The notes: generated from the sequence alone by a model not told the origin. 64,000 nucleotides of DNA from Arenibacter sp. 6A1 (GCF_012272855.1 NZ_JAAXCQ010000020.1:1-64000), one strand, 5' to 3'; shown: positions 19,523-29,451, counted from the first letter of the stretch. Made by a program: numbers and translations.

Positions 19523-22500
19523 ATGGCACCAACACGGAAGCATTTTTTTTTATTGATAGCCTTATTTTGCAACACCATTTTTGGGCAAAAAGAAATCAAC
19601 ACCCTTCCTTTCTTTTCGTTGAATGTCAAAGATGGGCTGTCACAAAATTATATTACATGCAGTACGCAGGATTTTGAAGGCTTTATTTGGATCGGCACAA
19701 GAAATGGTCTTTATAAATATAATGGTTACCATTTTGAACAAATCAATCTTAAGGATACGGGAATTGAAGACAATCACATCAACAGCCTATTTAGGGATAT
19801 TGCCCATAATTTATGGATAGGAACAAACCAAGGTCCAGTACTCTACAATTATAAAACCGGAGAAGTTGTATCCAAATTCTTGGAGCATACCGCACTGAAT
19901 GAAACTATTACGACTTTTTTTCAAATAGATAAAAAAGTTATATGGATGGGTACCAACAATGGTAATCTAATCTCCTACAACACCACCACAAATAAAATTA
20001 AAAGTTATACTCATTCCAATATCAGGAGCGTATCTAACATCACCAAGGTCGATTCTAATACATTGTTGGTAAGTTATAAATTGGGTGGAATACTATCTTT
20101 TTCTATTAAAGACGAAAAATTTTCTATTCCTGAAGGATATGAAAGTGTAGAAGAAACAGGAATAAACGCTTTGATCCCCATAAAACCAAGAACTTACTTG
20201 GTAGCCACCCTAAATGGAATTTTTATATACAAAATTGGCCATAAACCTGTTGAATTAAATAATATTGATAGCACAATAAACACCAATGCATTAAAATCCA
20301 TTATCAGCTTTTTACCTAATGACAACCAAAAAATATGGCTGGGTACTGATGGTCACGGTATATTGGAATATGACATTCCTTCAGGGAAACTTGAAGCAAT
20401 GCACTTCTCTTCTTTATCCCCTTCCTTCTCTGTCACTTCCATGTTTAAAGCCACGGATAATTCCATTTGGGTGGGAACCACTAACCAAGGTTTAAAAATA
20501 ATTAATCCTTATAAAAGTAAATTTAACCATTGGACTTTTGAAAAAGGCAATAAGACTGGTTTAAGTAGTAATTCTGTTTTGGGGTTGACGGAAACCGACC
20601 AAGGAAAAATAGCCTTGGCGTTGGACGGTGGTGGCATCAATCTATTTGACCCGCACACGAAAATTTTTGAACACTATTATAAAAATCGGGAAGAAAAAAG
20701 GGTAAACAATACCGTGATTCAGGATAAAAATAATCGTATTTGGGCAGGAACATACAACCATAGCTACCATGTTTCAGGATTTTCCCATTATAACAGCCTA
20801 GAACCCCTGAACACTCCTATACCAAAAGAACTCCAAAATACTTCTGTTAAATCCTTTCTCCGGGACAATCAAGATAATTTATGGATCGGTACCCATGCTG
20901 ATGGGATATACCATTACCAAAATAAAACTGGTGAGATAACAAAGTTTAAGCAGAAAAATCCACTTACCCAAAACGCCCAAACCTACTGCATATACCAAAC
21001 CGCTGATTCCAAAATCTGGTTTGGATGTTATTCCGGCCTTTACGTATATAACCCTGAAAATGATTCCTTAACAGAATACTTTCCACAAAAAGGATCCCAT
21101 TTTAAACAAATAACCTCCATTGAAGAATGGGATGGTGATAATTTATGGATAAGTACCAAAAACGGACTATTTAATATTAATAGAAAATCCAATAAAACAG
21201 CTCTCTATACAGAGAAACAAGGCTTGCCCAGTGATGTGGTTAATTCCCTATTGCTGGATTCTTCAAAATTTTTATGGTTGGGAACCGACAAAGGACTTTC
21301 ACGATTAAATCCCATCACCATGGAAATTCGAAACTTCGGACGAGAGGATGGTATTCACGGACTTGAATTTAATGAAAATGCCAGATTAAGAGGGAGTGAC
21401 GGCACTCTATATTTCGGAAACACTAACGGAGTATACTTCTTCCACCCAAACCAAATAAAAACCAATCCGATTGCACCCGATATAGTTCTGACGGATTTTA
21501 AAATCACCTCCGATAACAATACTACATCTCCAAATATCATTACGGAACAAAGGCCCATCAACCAAGTAAAAGAAATCAATTTAAACCACAAACAAAATTT
21601 CTTCACCCTATACTTTACAGCATTAAATTTTACAAATCCTGACAAGAACCAGTATAAATTTAAACTTTTGGGTTTCGATAAGGATTGGATATTTACCAGC
21701 AATGAAAGAAAGGCCACTTATACGAATATTCCTCCGGGGGATTATACTTTTAAGGTCCAGGCTAGCAACAATGATGGTATATGGAACGCTACTCCAAAAA
21801 CAATAAAAATAACGATATCCCCCCCTTGGTGGCAAACCTGGTGGGCCAGGGTTTTATTTATTGTATTGGTTATTGGATCTTTAATCTTGGCCAACACCTA
21901 TACGTTAAAGCAAATAAAATTAAAAAATGCACTAAAAATTGAACGCTTGGAAAAGAACAATCAGATTCAGTTAAATGAATTCAAGACCAAGTTATTTACC
22001 AACCTTACCCATGAATTAAGAACTCCCTTGACGATGATATTGAGTCCATTGGATAAATTGATTGCTACAGAAGTACAAGGGCCAGAATATAAAAGCCAGC
22101 TTACTTCCATTCAACGGAATGCTCAAAATTTACTAAAACTGATAAATGAATGGCTGGATTACCGCAAAACTACCGCAACAAAACCAATAATAAGGCCAGT
22201 CAATTTGAATTTATCCCAGTTTTCCGAAGCTATTACAGGATCCTTTAAGGAACTGGCCAGTAACAAATCCATAGGGATTACGTTTGTTTCGCATTCCCCA
22301 TCCTTAAAATGTTATTTTGACCCTAGTGCCATAGAAAAAGTCATATCTAATCTTATTTCCAATGCTATAAAATATTCTGGAGAAGGTAGCGAAATTACTA
22401 TACAGATCGGAAAATCCAACCACAAAATGGATGGTGGGCCATATGCCTTTTTTAAAATCGATGATGAAGGGAAAGGGATTTCATTTGAAAAACAGGAACA

Positions 22501-23563
22501 AATATTTCAACGTTTTAATTCGTTAGGCGAGAATCCTACCGTAAGTACGGGTATAGGTCTTTCTTTATCCAAAGAATTAGTAGAGACCCATCACGGGAAA
22601 CTTAAATTTACATCCAAACAAGAGAAAGGTAGTACCTTTACGATGTTTCTTCCCTTAGGTACCGCTCATTTTACAGAAGAACAACTGTATAATACTTCGA
22701 ATAATCACTATACCTCAACTAGCATAAAGGAAAAAACAGGAATTCAAAAAAATGTTACATCCAATATAAACCCTGTCAACAACTTTCATACAGAATCGGA
22801 TTATACGGTACTGATTGTAGAAGACCAAGATGAAATACGTGAATACATAGCCAAAGAAATGGCAGATTTTTTTAAGGTCATTCAAGCCAATAATGGCGAA
22901 GATGGGTTCTCTAAAGCACTTGAATTCATGCCAGACCTCGTACTCTCAGATATTTTAATGCCCAAAGCAACAGGTTTAGAACTCTGTAAAAACCTAAAGA
23001 ACAACCTCAAAACCAGCCATATACCCATCATTTTATTGACCGCTTTATCCGATGAAAAAAGCCAAGTCCAAGGATTGAAAGATGGGGCCGAAGACTATAT
23101 TACCAAGCCATTTAACATTAATGCATTATTCTTTAAAATAAAATCGATAATTGAAAACAGAAAATTGGTCTCTCAAAGATATCAGATTGAAACAATAATG
23201 AAACCAAAGGAGTTGGCCAAGTCTACGCCTGATAAAGATTTCCTTGAAAAGGTCGTAAATATTATCCATAACAATATTTCGGAACCAAATTTTACCATTG
23301 ACAAATTGATAATAGAATTGGGCATGAGCAGAACTCCTTTCTTTAAGAAGATAAAGAGTTTGACCAATTTGACCCCGAACGAATTTTTAAAGATCGTCCG
23401 TTTGCGACATGCCGCCCAATTACTCCTAAAAACTGATCTGAATATTTCAGAAATAAGTTTTGAAGTGGGGTTCCTGTCCACTAAGTATTTTCGTTCAACC
23501 TTTAAAAAACAATTTGGAGAAACTCCGTCAAGTTATAGGGATAAGAGAATAAAGGTATCCTGA
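19523..23563 (+). CDS. Hybrid two-component system (HTCS) sensor-regulator
   Basis: One 1346-residue protein combines a sensor, kinase, receiver and DNA-binding domain, the standard activator of Bacteroidetes polysaccharide loci. Order: export signal (HFFLLIALFCNTIFG); two periplasmic Reg_prop propellers made of repeated LWIGT/IWMGT blades to about residue 690; a Y_Y_Y domain (KFKLLGFDKDWI, about 700-765); one membrane helix at about 773-795; HisKA with His830 in LTHELRTPLTM; HATPase with NLISNAIKYSGEGSE and GIGLSLSKELVETHHG; receiver with Asp1143 in LVLSDILMP and Lys in DYITKPF; and an AraC helix-turn-helix at about 1240-1346. It is divergent from susC, so the periplasmic sensor probably binds the locus's own glycan fragments. 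Confidence 0.97.
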   Translation: MAPTRKHFFLLIALFCNTIFGQKEINTLPFFSLNVKDGLSQNYITCSTQDFEGFIWIGTRNGLYKYNGYHFEQINLKDTGIEDNHINSLFRDIAHNLWIGTNQGPVLYNYKTGEVVSKFLEHTALNETITTFFQIDKKVIWMGTNNGNLISYNTTTNKIKSYTHSNIRSVSNITKVDSNTLLVSYKLGGILSFSIKDEKFSIPEGYESVEETGINALIPIKPRTYLVATLNGIFIYKIGHKPVELNNIDSTINTNALKSIISFLPNDNQKIWLGTDGHGILEYDIPSGKLEAMHFSSLSPSFSVTSMFKATDNSIWVGTTNQGLKIINPYKSKFNHWTFEKGNKTGLSSNSVLGLTETDQGKIALALDGGGINLFDPHTKIFEHYYKNREEKRVNNTVIQDKNNRIWAGTYNHSYHVSGFSHYNSLEPLNTPIPKELQNTSVKSFLRDNQDNLWIGTHADGIYHYQNKTGEITKFKQKNPLTQNAQTYCIYQTADSKIWFGCYSGLYVYNPENDSLTEYFPQKGSHFKQITSIEEWDGDNLWISTKNGLFNINRKSNKTALYTEKQGLPSDVVNSLLLDSSKFLWLGTDKGLSRLNPITMEIRNFGREDGIHGLEFNENARLRGSDGTLYFGNTNGVYFFHPNQIKTNPIAPDIVLTDFKITSDNNTTSPNIITEQRPINQVKEINLNHKQNFFTLYFTALNFTNPDKNQYKFKLLGFDKDWIFTSNERKATYTNIPPGDYTFKVQASNNDGIWNATPKTIKITISPPWWQTWWARVLFIVLVIGSLILANTYTLKQIKLKNALKIERLEKNNQIQLNEFKTKLFTNLTHELRTPLTMILSPLDKLIATEVQGPEYKSQLTSIQRNAQNLLKLINEWLDYRKTTATKPIIRPVNLNLSQFSEAITGSFKELASNKSIGITFVSHSPSLKCYFDPSAIEKVISNLISNAIKYSGEGSEITIQIGKSNHKMDGGPYAFFKIDDEGKGISFEKQEQIFQRFNSLGENPTVSTGIGLSLSKELVETHHGKLKFTSKQEKGSTFTMFLPLGTAHFTEEQLYNTSNNHYTSTSIKEKTGIQKNVTSNINPVNNFHTESDYTVLIVEDQDEIREYIAKEMADFFKVIQANNGEDGFSKALEFMPDLVLSDILMPKATGLELCKNLKNNLKTSHIPIILLTALSDEKSQVQGLKDGAEDYITKPFNINALFFKIKSIIENRKLVSQRYQIETIMKPKELAKSTPDKDFLEKVVNIIHNNISEPNFTIDKLIIELGMSRTPFFKKIKSLTNLTPNEFLKIVRLRHAAQLLLKTDLNISEISFEVGFLSTKYFRSTFKKQFGETPSSYRDKRIKVS

Positions 23564-23592
23564 TCACTTGTTCTTATGTTCATTATATTAAG

Positions 23593-23722
23593 GACCGTTT
23601 TTACGATGCTTTTTTGCCGAAATTTTATGGAGGAAAAAAGGCGGAGTTTGCTATCGAGGTAAAACCATTAAAAATGTATCGATGACCGAGCTAAAGCATT
23701 TCAAACTGGAAAGCACAGAATT
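23593..23722 (+). repeat. Dispersed repeat element A, copy 2
   Basis: 130 bp with 127 identities to 7700-7829, starting 29 bp after the HTCS stop. Here the TGA ending the first reading frame overlaps an ATG (sequence ATGA) that opens the second frame, a typical translational-coupling junction. Copy 1 has TTG at that place. The hairpin of copy 1 is absent. The remaining sequence to 24027 contains no recognisable gene. Confidence 0.8.
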
Positions 23723-24027
23723 ATACCAAAGGTTATCAACAAGGCATCAGCGATGATTAATTTTTGAACGGGACAAGATATTAGAAAATATTTTAGCTTC
23801 ATCTCCTCCCCCAGGACCGAAATAAAAAACTATGCATTCTAACTAATTATTCGGCTCGCCAATAGACATGGGCTGCATATCTTGAACAAGGTGTATAATA
23901 AACAGCTTGGAATATTACTACTCGGATTCCCCTAAGGATAAGCTCTTTTTTCTGACTTTAGTTGGGTAACAATCGCAATAATTTTTATTAAAAAACGTTC
24001 TCATACTCTACTATAAAAAACACGGCT

Positions 24028-24480
24028 TTGAATTTAAAAAGATTAAGAATATTTTTCGGGTTTTGGTTAATCTGTCTAATAATCACATTAATATGGTCGC
24101 AGCTGCTTTATTCATCTTCACACTATAAAACTAGATTATCAATTCAGTATGCAGAATTTTACACATTTACTTCGATAGGATGGTTATGGTTTTCTCCTAT
24201 GCTTTTAATGATACTAGATAAGATATATGAAAAGAGGATTTATCGGGTTCTGATAGCATTAACGCCACTAATTATAACTTTAATATATTATTCGATATTA
24301 TGGAAGTACCAAACTCCTGAAATCGATTTTAGACTATTTGCGGGATATTACTATCGATATCCATATTGTATCGATATAATTTTATCTATTTTCTTAGCAA
24401 CAATAATTGAAATAGTTCTGATTGAAGTAAAAGCGAAGAAAACGTATGCCAGACGAATGAATGGTTCCGCTATTAATTGA
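24028..24480 (+). CDS. Small multipass membrane protein, unknown
   Basis: A 150-residue frame with a TTG start (24028-24030). Hydrophobic segments at about 8-27, 47-65, 72-90 and 112-133 predict four membrane helices, and the C-terminus is basic (KAKKTYARRMNG). It has no family motif I recognise. It stands alone, with gaps of over 300 bp on both sides. The long open frame with regular hydrophobic spacing supports a real gene, but the rare start codon and isolation keep confidence moderate. Confidence 0.5.
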   Translation: MNLKRLRIFFGFWLICLIITLIWSQLLYSSSHYKTRLSIQYAEFYTFTSIGWLWFSPMLLMILDKIYEKRIYRVLIALTPLIITLIYYSILWKYQTPEIDFRLFAGYYYRYPYCIDIILSIFLATIIEIVLIEVKAKKTYARRMNGSAIN

Positions 24481-24662
24481 CGGAATACACCCCTCAAAAC
24501 GCCCAACTGAACCTTGTATTGAGCACTTTTTACCGCTAAAAATGCCATATAATATCATCTAAAACTAATAGGGTTTCCCACAAGGTTTTCAATACGCCCG
24601 TCACCTATTCGGTGAGCATTTATATAAATAAGCCTGAATACCCCTATAAACAGGGGCTTTAA

Positions 24663-24691
24663 GAGGTAGGTTCTAGACCCTCCGGCTCCAC
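24663..24691 (+). other. Degenerate tmRNA/tRNA 3'-end-like sequence
   Basis: The segment reads as a T-arm with a TTCTAGA loop, followed by CGGCTCCAC, the usual acceptor-side ending of bacterial tmRNA. The T-stem has two mispairs, so it is not a working arm. Just upstream, 24601-24660 holds hairpins (TCACC/GGTGA; CCCCT/AGGGG) reminiscent of tmRNA pseudoknots, and a strong terminator follows. No 5' half or tag reading frame was found. It may be a relic or an attachment-site copy left by an integrative element. Confidence 0.35.
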
Positions 24692-24713
24692 TTGTTGACT
24701 ACCAAATTAACAC

Positions 24714-24749
24714 AAAAACCCTGTAAACCCTTAGTTTACAGGGTTTTTT
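24714..24749 (+). terminator. Strong Rho-independent terminator
   Basis: Stem 24716-24727 / 24735-24746 has twelve perfect pairs (13 with the C-G closing the loop) and runs into TTTTTT. It lies right after the tmRNA-like sequence. The A-run on its left makes it potentially bidirectional. Confidence 0.85.
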
Positions 24750-25124
24750 GTTTTATTCAATATCATAATATAACACTAACTAAAAAGTCATCAATTCGCT
24801 GAGTATTGTGCATCTGCAAAACCACTAACCAAATAGATCATAATTGCCTTTTTTTATGTGTTTTATAAAATTATTATCTTTTTCATCCTTATTTACGAAT
24901 TTGAAGACATGTCCTTTTATACACTCCTAAACAAATAGTTGTATATTCTCGCTTTTCAATAAATTGCTTATATTAACTAGCTAGGTATAAAACCCTTAAA
25001 TTAAAAACCAATACCATAAGGATAACCGAAATCATGTCGCAAAGACAATTTCAGCTATGCGAATTACATACCTGTACTGAGCGCAGCCGAAGTATGACCC
25101 TTAATAAACAATAAATATCCACAT
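24750..25124. other. 375-bp gap before the alkylation-repair-like gene
   Basis: No gene is seen. Positions 25070-25099 contain TACTGAGCGCAGCCGAAG, a GC-rich string unlike the surrounding AT-rich DNA. From memory, similar strings recur as short intergenic repeats in flavobacterial genomes; only one copy is present here. Confidence 0.4.
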
Positions 25125-25826
25125 ATGAATCCAGACGAGGTAATAGAGCTTCTCGAGGCCAACAAAAACGAGCGCGGTATTCAGAATTGGAAAAAGCTGA
25201 ACCCAGATCCAGATGGTTTAAAAAGTTTTGGAATTGGACTTACTGTTCTTCGTAAACTATCCAAGCAGATTGGTCGTGACCATTCTTTGGCGCAACAACT
25301 TTGGAAGAGCGACCTCTACGATGCAAAAATTATAGCGCTTCTAATTGATGATCCAAAACAAATTACCCGAGAACAGGCAGAGAAACAAGTAGACAATATG
25401 AAACAAGGATTTTTGGCTCATGTATTTTCTTCATGCGATGCAACATTGGCTAAAACATCCTTTGTCGTTGAACTATTGACTGATTGGATAAATAGCGATC
25501 ATACGATCCGTAAGGGATGTGGTTATGGCCTACTTTATGAAGTGTCGAAGTCTAAGAAAAAAGACGCCCCGGACGATGCGTTTTTTTTGCAAAAAATAGA
25601 CCAAATTCACGATACATTCTATGGTGAAAAAAATAGTATACAAGTGGCAATGGGCGGGGCACTTCTTGGTATCGGTAAACGCAATATAATTCTAAATGCC
25701 GCAGCCCTAAAAGTGGCAAAAAAAATAGGTCCTATTCCTATCGAATCGGGCATTAGTAAATGCGAACCTTTTGATGTTGTCAAACATCTTACAAGTGATT
25801 ATTTAAAGGAAAAACTAGGGATATAA
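25125..25826 (+). CDS. DNA alkylation repair-like HEAT-repeat protein
   Basis: The 233-residue protein is made of consecutive amphipathic helices, in the manner of AlkD-type DNA glycosylases that excise alkylated bases. Segments such as LRKLSKQIGRDHSLAQQLWKSD, DAKIIALLIDDPKQITREQ and VFSSCDATLAKT fit this family's usual helix-pair pattern, including the alanine-rich first repeats. It is a soluble protein with no signal peptide. It starts at 25125, 123 bp before the next gene, and may be cotranscribed with it. The family call is from sequence pattern; whether it is a glycosylase is inference. Confidence 0.75.
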   Translation: MNPDEVIELLEANKNERGIQNWKKLNPDPDGLKSFGIGLTVLRKLSKQIGRDHSLAQQLWKSDLYDAKIIALLIDDPKQITREQAEKQVDNMKQGFLAHVFSSCDATLAKTSFVVELLTDWINSDHTIRKGCGYGLLYEVSKSKKKDAPDDAFFLQKIDQIHDTFYGEKNSIQVAMGGALLGIGKRNIILNAAALKVAKKIGPIPIESGISKCEPFDVVKHLTSDYLKEKLGI

Positions 25827-25949
25827 AATAAGACAACCAATGCGACACCAATTAATAAGTATACTCAATACCCATACCAACATATAAGAAGCTTTAAAAC
25901 TATCGCCTATACTGAACGTACTAATTTATTCAAACAAAGATTAACTAAC

Positions 25950-26657
25950 ATGGTTACAAAAATGGATAATCATTTAACAATAGAACCGCGTTTTTGTGGC
26001 CCCATAAATAGCGGAAATGGAGGTTATGTTTGTGGGTTACTTTCAAATTATGTCGATTATACTGCAGAAGTTACACTACGGCAGCCACCTCCATTAAATA
26101 CAGAAATGGATGTTGTGGTTGAAGAAAATGAATTGCGCTTAATGCTTTCAAATGAAACAATAGCCTCAGTAACCTCGGGGACAATCGATTTTGAAGCCCC
26201 ACAAGCCCCAGACTTCCATATGGCTGTAGAAGCTTCAAAGAATTATCTAGGGTTTAAAGATCATCCGTATCCATATTGTTTTGTATGTGGACCAAATAGA
26301 AATTCTCCGGATGCACTTTGTATTTTTCCCGGAAAAAGCTCGAACGACAGTATAATAGCCGCTCCATGGGAACCTGATAAACTCTTAGCTGATACAGATG
26401 GTAATGTTAAAAATGAATTTGTTTGGGCAGCATTGGATTGCCCTGGAGGAATTGTCGTTTTGGAAGAAAGTAAAATGATATTGTTGGGTAGAATGACAGC
26501 TAAGATTAAATTCAAAATACAAGTTGGGGAGAAATGTGTAGTTATCGGCTGGTTAAAAAGACAAGAAGGTAGAAAATTGTATTCCGGTACCGCTATATAT
26601 ACCGAAAGTAAAGGATTGTGCGCGGTTGCCAATGCTATTTGGATCGACACTAAGTAA
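25950..26657 (+). CDS. Thioesterase-like hot-dog fold protein
   Basis: A 235-residue soluble protein with features of acyl-CoA thioesterase-like double hot-dog proteins: an early NSGNGGYVCGLL segment resembling the hot-dog helix, a cysteine pair YCFVCGPNR (about 111-119), a central WAALDCPGG (about 154-162) and a late GRMTAKIKFKIQVGE strand pair. The CFVCGP pattern is frequent in this little-studied group. Substrate is unknown. It follows the alkylation-repair-like gene by 123 bp in the same direction. Met5 is an alternative start. Confidence 0.6.
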   Translation: MVTKMDNHLTIEPRFCGPINSGNGGYVCGLLSNYVDYTAEVTLRQPPPLNTEMDVVVEENELRLMLSNETIASVTSGTIDFEAPQAPDFHMAVEASKNYLGFKDHPYPYCFVCGPNRNSPDALCIFPGKSSNDSIIAAPWEPDKLLADTDGNVKNEFVWAALDCPGGIVVLEESKMILLGRMTAKIKFKIQVGEKCVVIGWLKRQEGRKLYSGTAIYTESKGLCAVANAIWIDTK

Positions 26658-26737
26658 AACAAATCATAACAAAAATAAATTCCATTAACACGCAGGATGA
26701 TTCAATTCATTACAATTTATTTACAAATTTATACTTT

Positions 26738-27113
26738 ATGAATATAACAGACTTCCTGATATCCTATGTACCATTCTCTCACGATGAACTAAATGACATC
26801 CTCTCTCATTTTACGAAAGAACACGTACAAAAAAATCAGCTCTTGGTAAAAGAAGGTGAAATTTGCCGGCAATTATATTTTATTGAAAAAGGCATGGGTA
26901 GAAGTTATTACCTGAAAGAAGATGGAAAAGAGGTGACACAATGGTTCTTTGGCGTTGGTAATTTTATGTCTAGAGCAGATAACTTTTTTAATCAATGCCC
27001 AAGTTTTTACTATTTGGAGGTTTTAGAAGATGTACGATTTAATACTCTCAAAAAAACCGGTCAGAGAAAAGGTTTATGAAAAGATGTTTGAATGGATTAA
27101 TGCCCATTATTAA
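26738..27113 (+). pseudogene. Truncated Crp/Fnr-family regulator (frameshifted)
   Basis: The first 113 residues are a cyclic-nucleotide-binding-like domain: LLVKEGEICRQLYFIEKGMGRSYYLKEDGKEVTQWF is the classic Crp/Fnr beta-roll. The frame then ends early at 27079, and a shifted frame continues with REKVYEKMFEWINAHY to a stop at 27113. Intact relatives are about 190 residues and end in a helix-turn-helix domain, which is absent here. A frameshift plus loss of the DNA-binding end therefore leaves a gene that cannot regulate in the usual way. The change lies in or near an A-run at about 27050. Confidence 0.75.
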
Positions 27114-27819
27114 TAAGGTTGAAAAAGCAGAACATCACCGGAAAAATTAAAACGCTCTCTATTCCATTAAAAGTTCGTTTATTTTTATTCAGGTGGTATT
27201 GACACTTTCCGTCTTTTATGGAAGAAAATTAAATAGTATCAGAAAATAAATAGCACATTTCATAAGCTTCTCTATACTATTTGTCGGAAAGCCATAGAAC
27301 CTTTTTGACAATAAAACTTTCAGCATTTGATCTTCAATACTGCTATCTGCAGCCATGGAGAGTTCCTTAAATCACCGTTTTATTTCTCTTAGATATTTAT
27401 TATTAAAACAAGCGGTGTTCATACCTTTTTTCGAGGAAAGGCATCAACCTCATTCTAATATATGTAACTGAAATGTTACGACAATGTAACCTAATTGTAA
27501 CGATGCTAATTAGTTAAATAAAATTTGATGTCTATAAATTTGGTTTGAAGTAAAAATTGCCCTGATAAAGTTTAACTGTTAAGCTTGTGGTTTTTCGTAT
27601 ATGTTTTTTAACTAAAAAAAAAAAAACGAGTGCAAAACTACGCACTTTTTGCTCATTACAGTAAAATTATTTTTTAGGGTTGCCCTTATTCAATAGCTAA
27701 GATGTAACGGCATAATTAAAAATGGTTAAACACTCTATTATTTAAAGAAACAGGAAGAACCACACACAAACCTTTTCTTTTTACTATTTGCAATTTAAAT
27801 AACCTAAAAACCAACCTAA
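27114..27819. other. 706-bp gap between Crp remnant and GH16 gene
   Basis: No supportable gene. The minus strand at about 27250-27420 gives a short protein-like translation interrupted by a stop, perhaps a decayed fragment. A match to TAnnTTTG lies at 27535-27542 (TAAATTTG), 278 bp before GH16. Confidence 0.45.
27629..27650 (+). terminator. Small terminator-like hairpin
   Basis: AGTGC at 27629-27633 pairs with GCACT at 27642-27646 around an 8-nt loop and runs into TTTTT; a long A-run precedes it. It probably marks the end of transcription entering from the left. Confidence 0.5.
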
Positions 27820-29406
27820 ATGAAAAACAAATTAATTATCTTTTTTTCTTTAATTCAATTCTTTGGATGCGAAAAGGCAAGGGACGAAATTAACGATCAA
27901 CCTACTAGTGAAAACCTAAACATCACCACTAGTGAGAACCTTTTAATGTCAACATCATCAAATTTTGAATTGATTTGGCAAGATGACTTCAATGGGTCCT
28001 CCCTGGACACTACCAAATGGAGCCGGATTACCGAGGGAAGCCCAGACTGGAAAAACTATATGACCGATGACGATCAGGTCTATGATGTATCTAATGGATA
28101 CCTTCATTTGAAAGGTATAGTTAACCCAGATACTCAAACCGATCCGAGACCTTACCTGACAGGGGGTGTTTGGACCCGAGGCAAATTCAATTTTACCTAT
28201 GGCAAGGTTGAAGTGCGTGCTAAGATGGATTCTGCACAAGGATCTTGGCCGGCAATCTGGTTGCTGGGAAGTACAAATGAGTATGGTGGTTGGCCCGATT
28301 ATGGGGAAATTGATATCATGGAACATCTCAATTTTGACAACTTTATCTATTCAACCATCCATAGTAACACAAAAAGTTCTCCAAGTAGTAAAACAGCAAC
28401 TGTAAATACCAGTGACTTTAATGTCTATGGAGTGGAATGGCACCCTAATAGAATCGTATTTTCTATTAATGGCACTACGACATTTACTTACCTAAAAGAA
28501 GAAGGTGCCGATTGGCGCCAATGGCCGTTCGATAGGGATTTTCATCTGATTTTGTCCCAACAACTCGGAGGTAGCTGGGTTGGTAATGTCAACCCCAATC
28601 AATTGCCGGTAGATTATGTCATTGATTATGTGAAATACTACGAATATAATCCTTCTCCCGCGCCACCATCTGGATCGAATCAACATATAAAAATACAGAT
28701 GAATGGAAACACTTCCAATACCTGGAATCATTTAACAGAAGTTACCCTCATTCATAACGGTACTGAGTATGTGCTACCGGCAGGTCATAATGCGCCTTCA
28801 ATTTTAGGAGATGGGATAGGTGCCGACGGCGCTAGTACCGGTTACTATGGATTAGATTCAAACGGGTTGTTAGTTATCGACCTAGGGCAAGGTTACCAGT
28901 TTGAAGCTGTAAAATTAGGAGTATATAACGGCGATACCCGTACTTATGAAAATGTAGAAGTATCTGTTTCACCAGATGGATCAACTTATGGCGCTACCAT
29001 CGTTAAAGATGTGCAAAGCTCAAGTACATTTGCTTTGCCCGAAGCTTATCAGTTTATAAAAATACAAATGCAAGGTAGTACCGCAAATATGTGGAGCCAT
29101 TTAACGGAAGTTACACTAATTGATGGCAGCAGTGAGTTTGTAATGCCAACAGGTCATAATGCACCTTCGGTTTTAGGAGATGGCATAGGGGTAGATGGCG
29201 CTAGCACTGGATACTACGGGTTAGACGCCAGTGGATTATTGGTGATTGATTTGGGGCAAAAAATTAATTTTAATGCTTTAAAATTAGGGGTGTTTAATGG
29301 GGATAGTCGCACGTATCAGGGTGTAGAGGTATCGCTATCAAAAGATGGAGTGACTTACGGAACTATAGCAACACAGGATATACAAAATTCTCAGATTTTC
29401 TTTTGA
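27820..29406 (+). CDS. GH16-family endo-glycanase lipoprotein with two tandem C-terminal modules
   Basis: A 528-residue surface lipoprotein (signal ending IQFFGCEK, Cys17) that should cleave beta-1,3 or beta-1,3/1,4-linked glucans or galactans. The GH16 domain spans about 45-275: LIWQDDFNGSSLD, the catalytic motif GEIDIMEH with Glu163, Asp165 and Glu168, and a closing VDYVIDYVKYYEY strand. This form of the motif is that of laminarinase-like members, but the exact substrate is inference. A proline-rich linker leads to two similar modules (about 288-405 and 410-525), each with HLTEVTLI, GHNAPS, GDGIG, DGASTGYYGLD and LLVIDLGQ. I do not recognise this module. There is no susC/D nearby. Confidence 0.93.
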   Translation: MKNKLIIFFSLIQFFGCEKARDEINDQPTSENLNITTSENLLMSTSSNFELIWQDDFNGSSLDTTKWSRITEGSPDWKNYMTDDDQVYDVSNGYLHLKGIVNPDTQTDPRPYLTGGVWTRGKFNFTYGKVEVRAKMDSAQGSWPAIWLLGSTNEYGGWPDYGEIDIMEHLNFDNFIYSTIHSNTKSSPSSKTATVNTSDFNVYGVEWHPNRIVFSINGTTTFTYLKEEGADWRQWPFDRDFHLILSQQLGGSWVGNVNPNQLPVDYVIDYVKYYEYNPSPAPPSGSNQHIKIQMNGNTSNTWNHLTEVTLIHNGTEYVLPAGHNAPSILGDGIGADGASTGYYGLDSNGLLVIDLGQGYQFEAVKLGVYNGDTRTYENVEVSVSPDGSTYGATIVKDVQSSSTFALPEAYQFIKIQMQGSTANMWSHLTEVTLIDGSSEFVMPTGHNAPSVLGDGIGVDGASTGYYGLDASGLLVIDLGQKINFNALKLGVFNGDSRTYQGVEVSLSKDGVTYGTIATQDIQNSQIFF

Positions 29407-29451
29407 ATAAGTATTTAATTAATCACCCGTCAATCAGGTGAGCTAGGAGAT

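Noticed and set aside
25070..25099. GC-rich string as a dispersed repeat
   Set aside because: Only one copy in the window, so repetition cannot be shown here.
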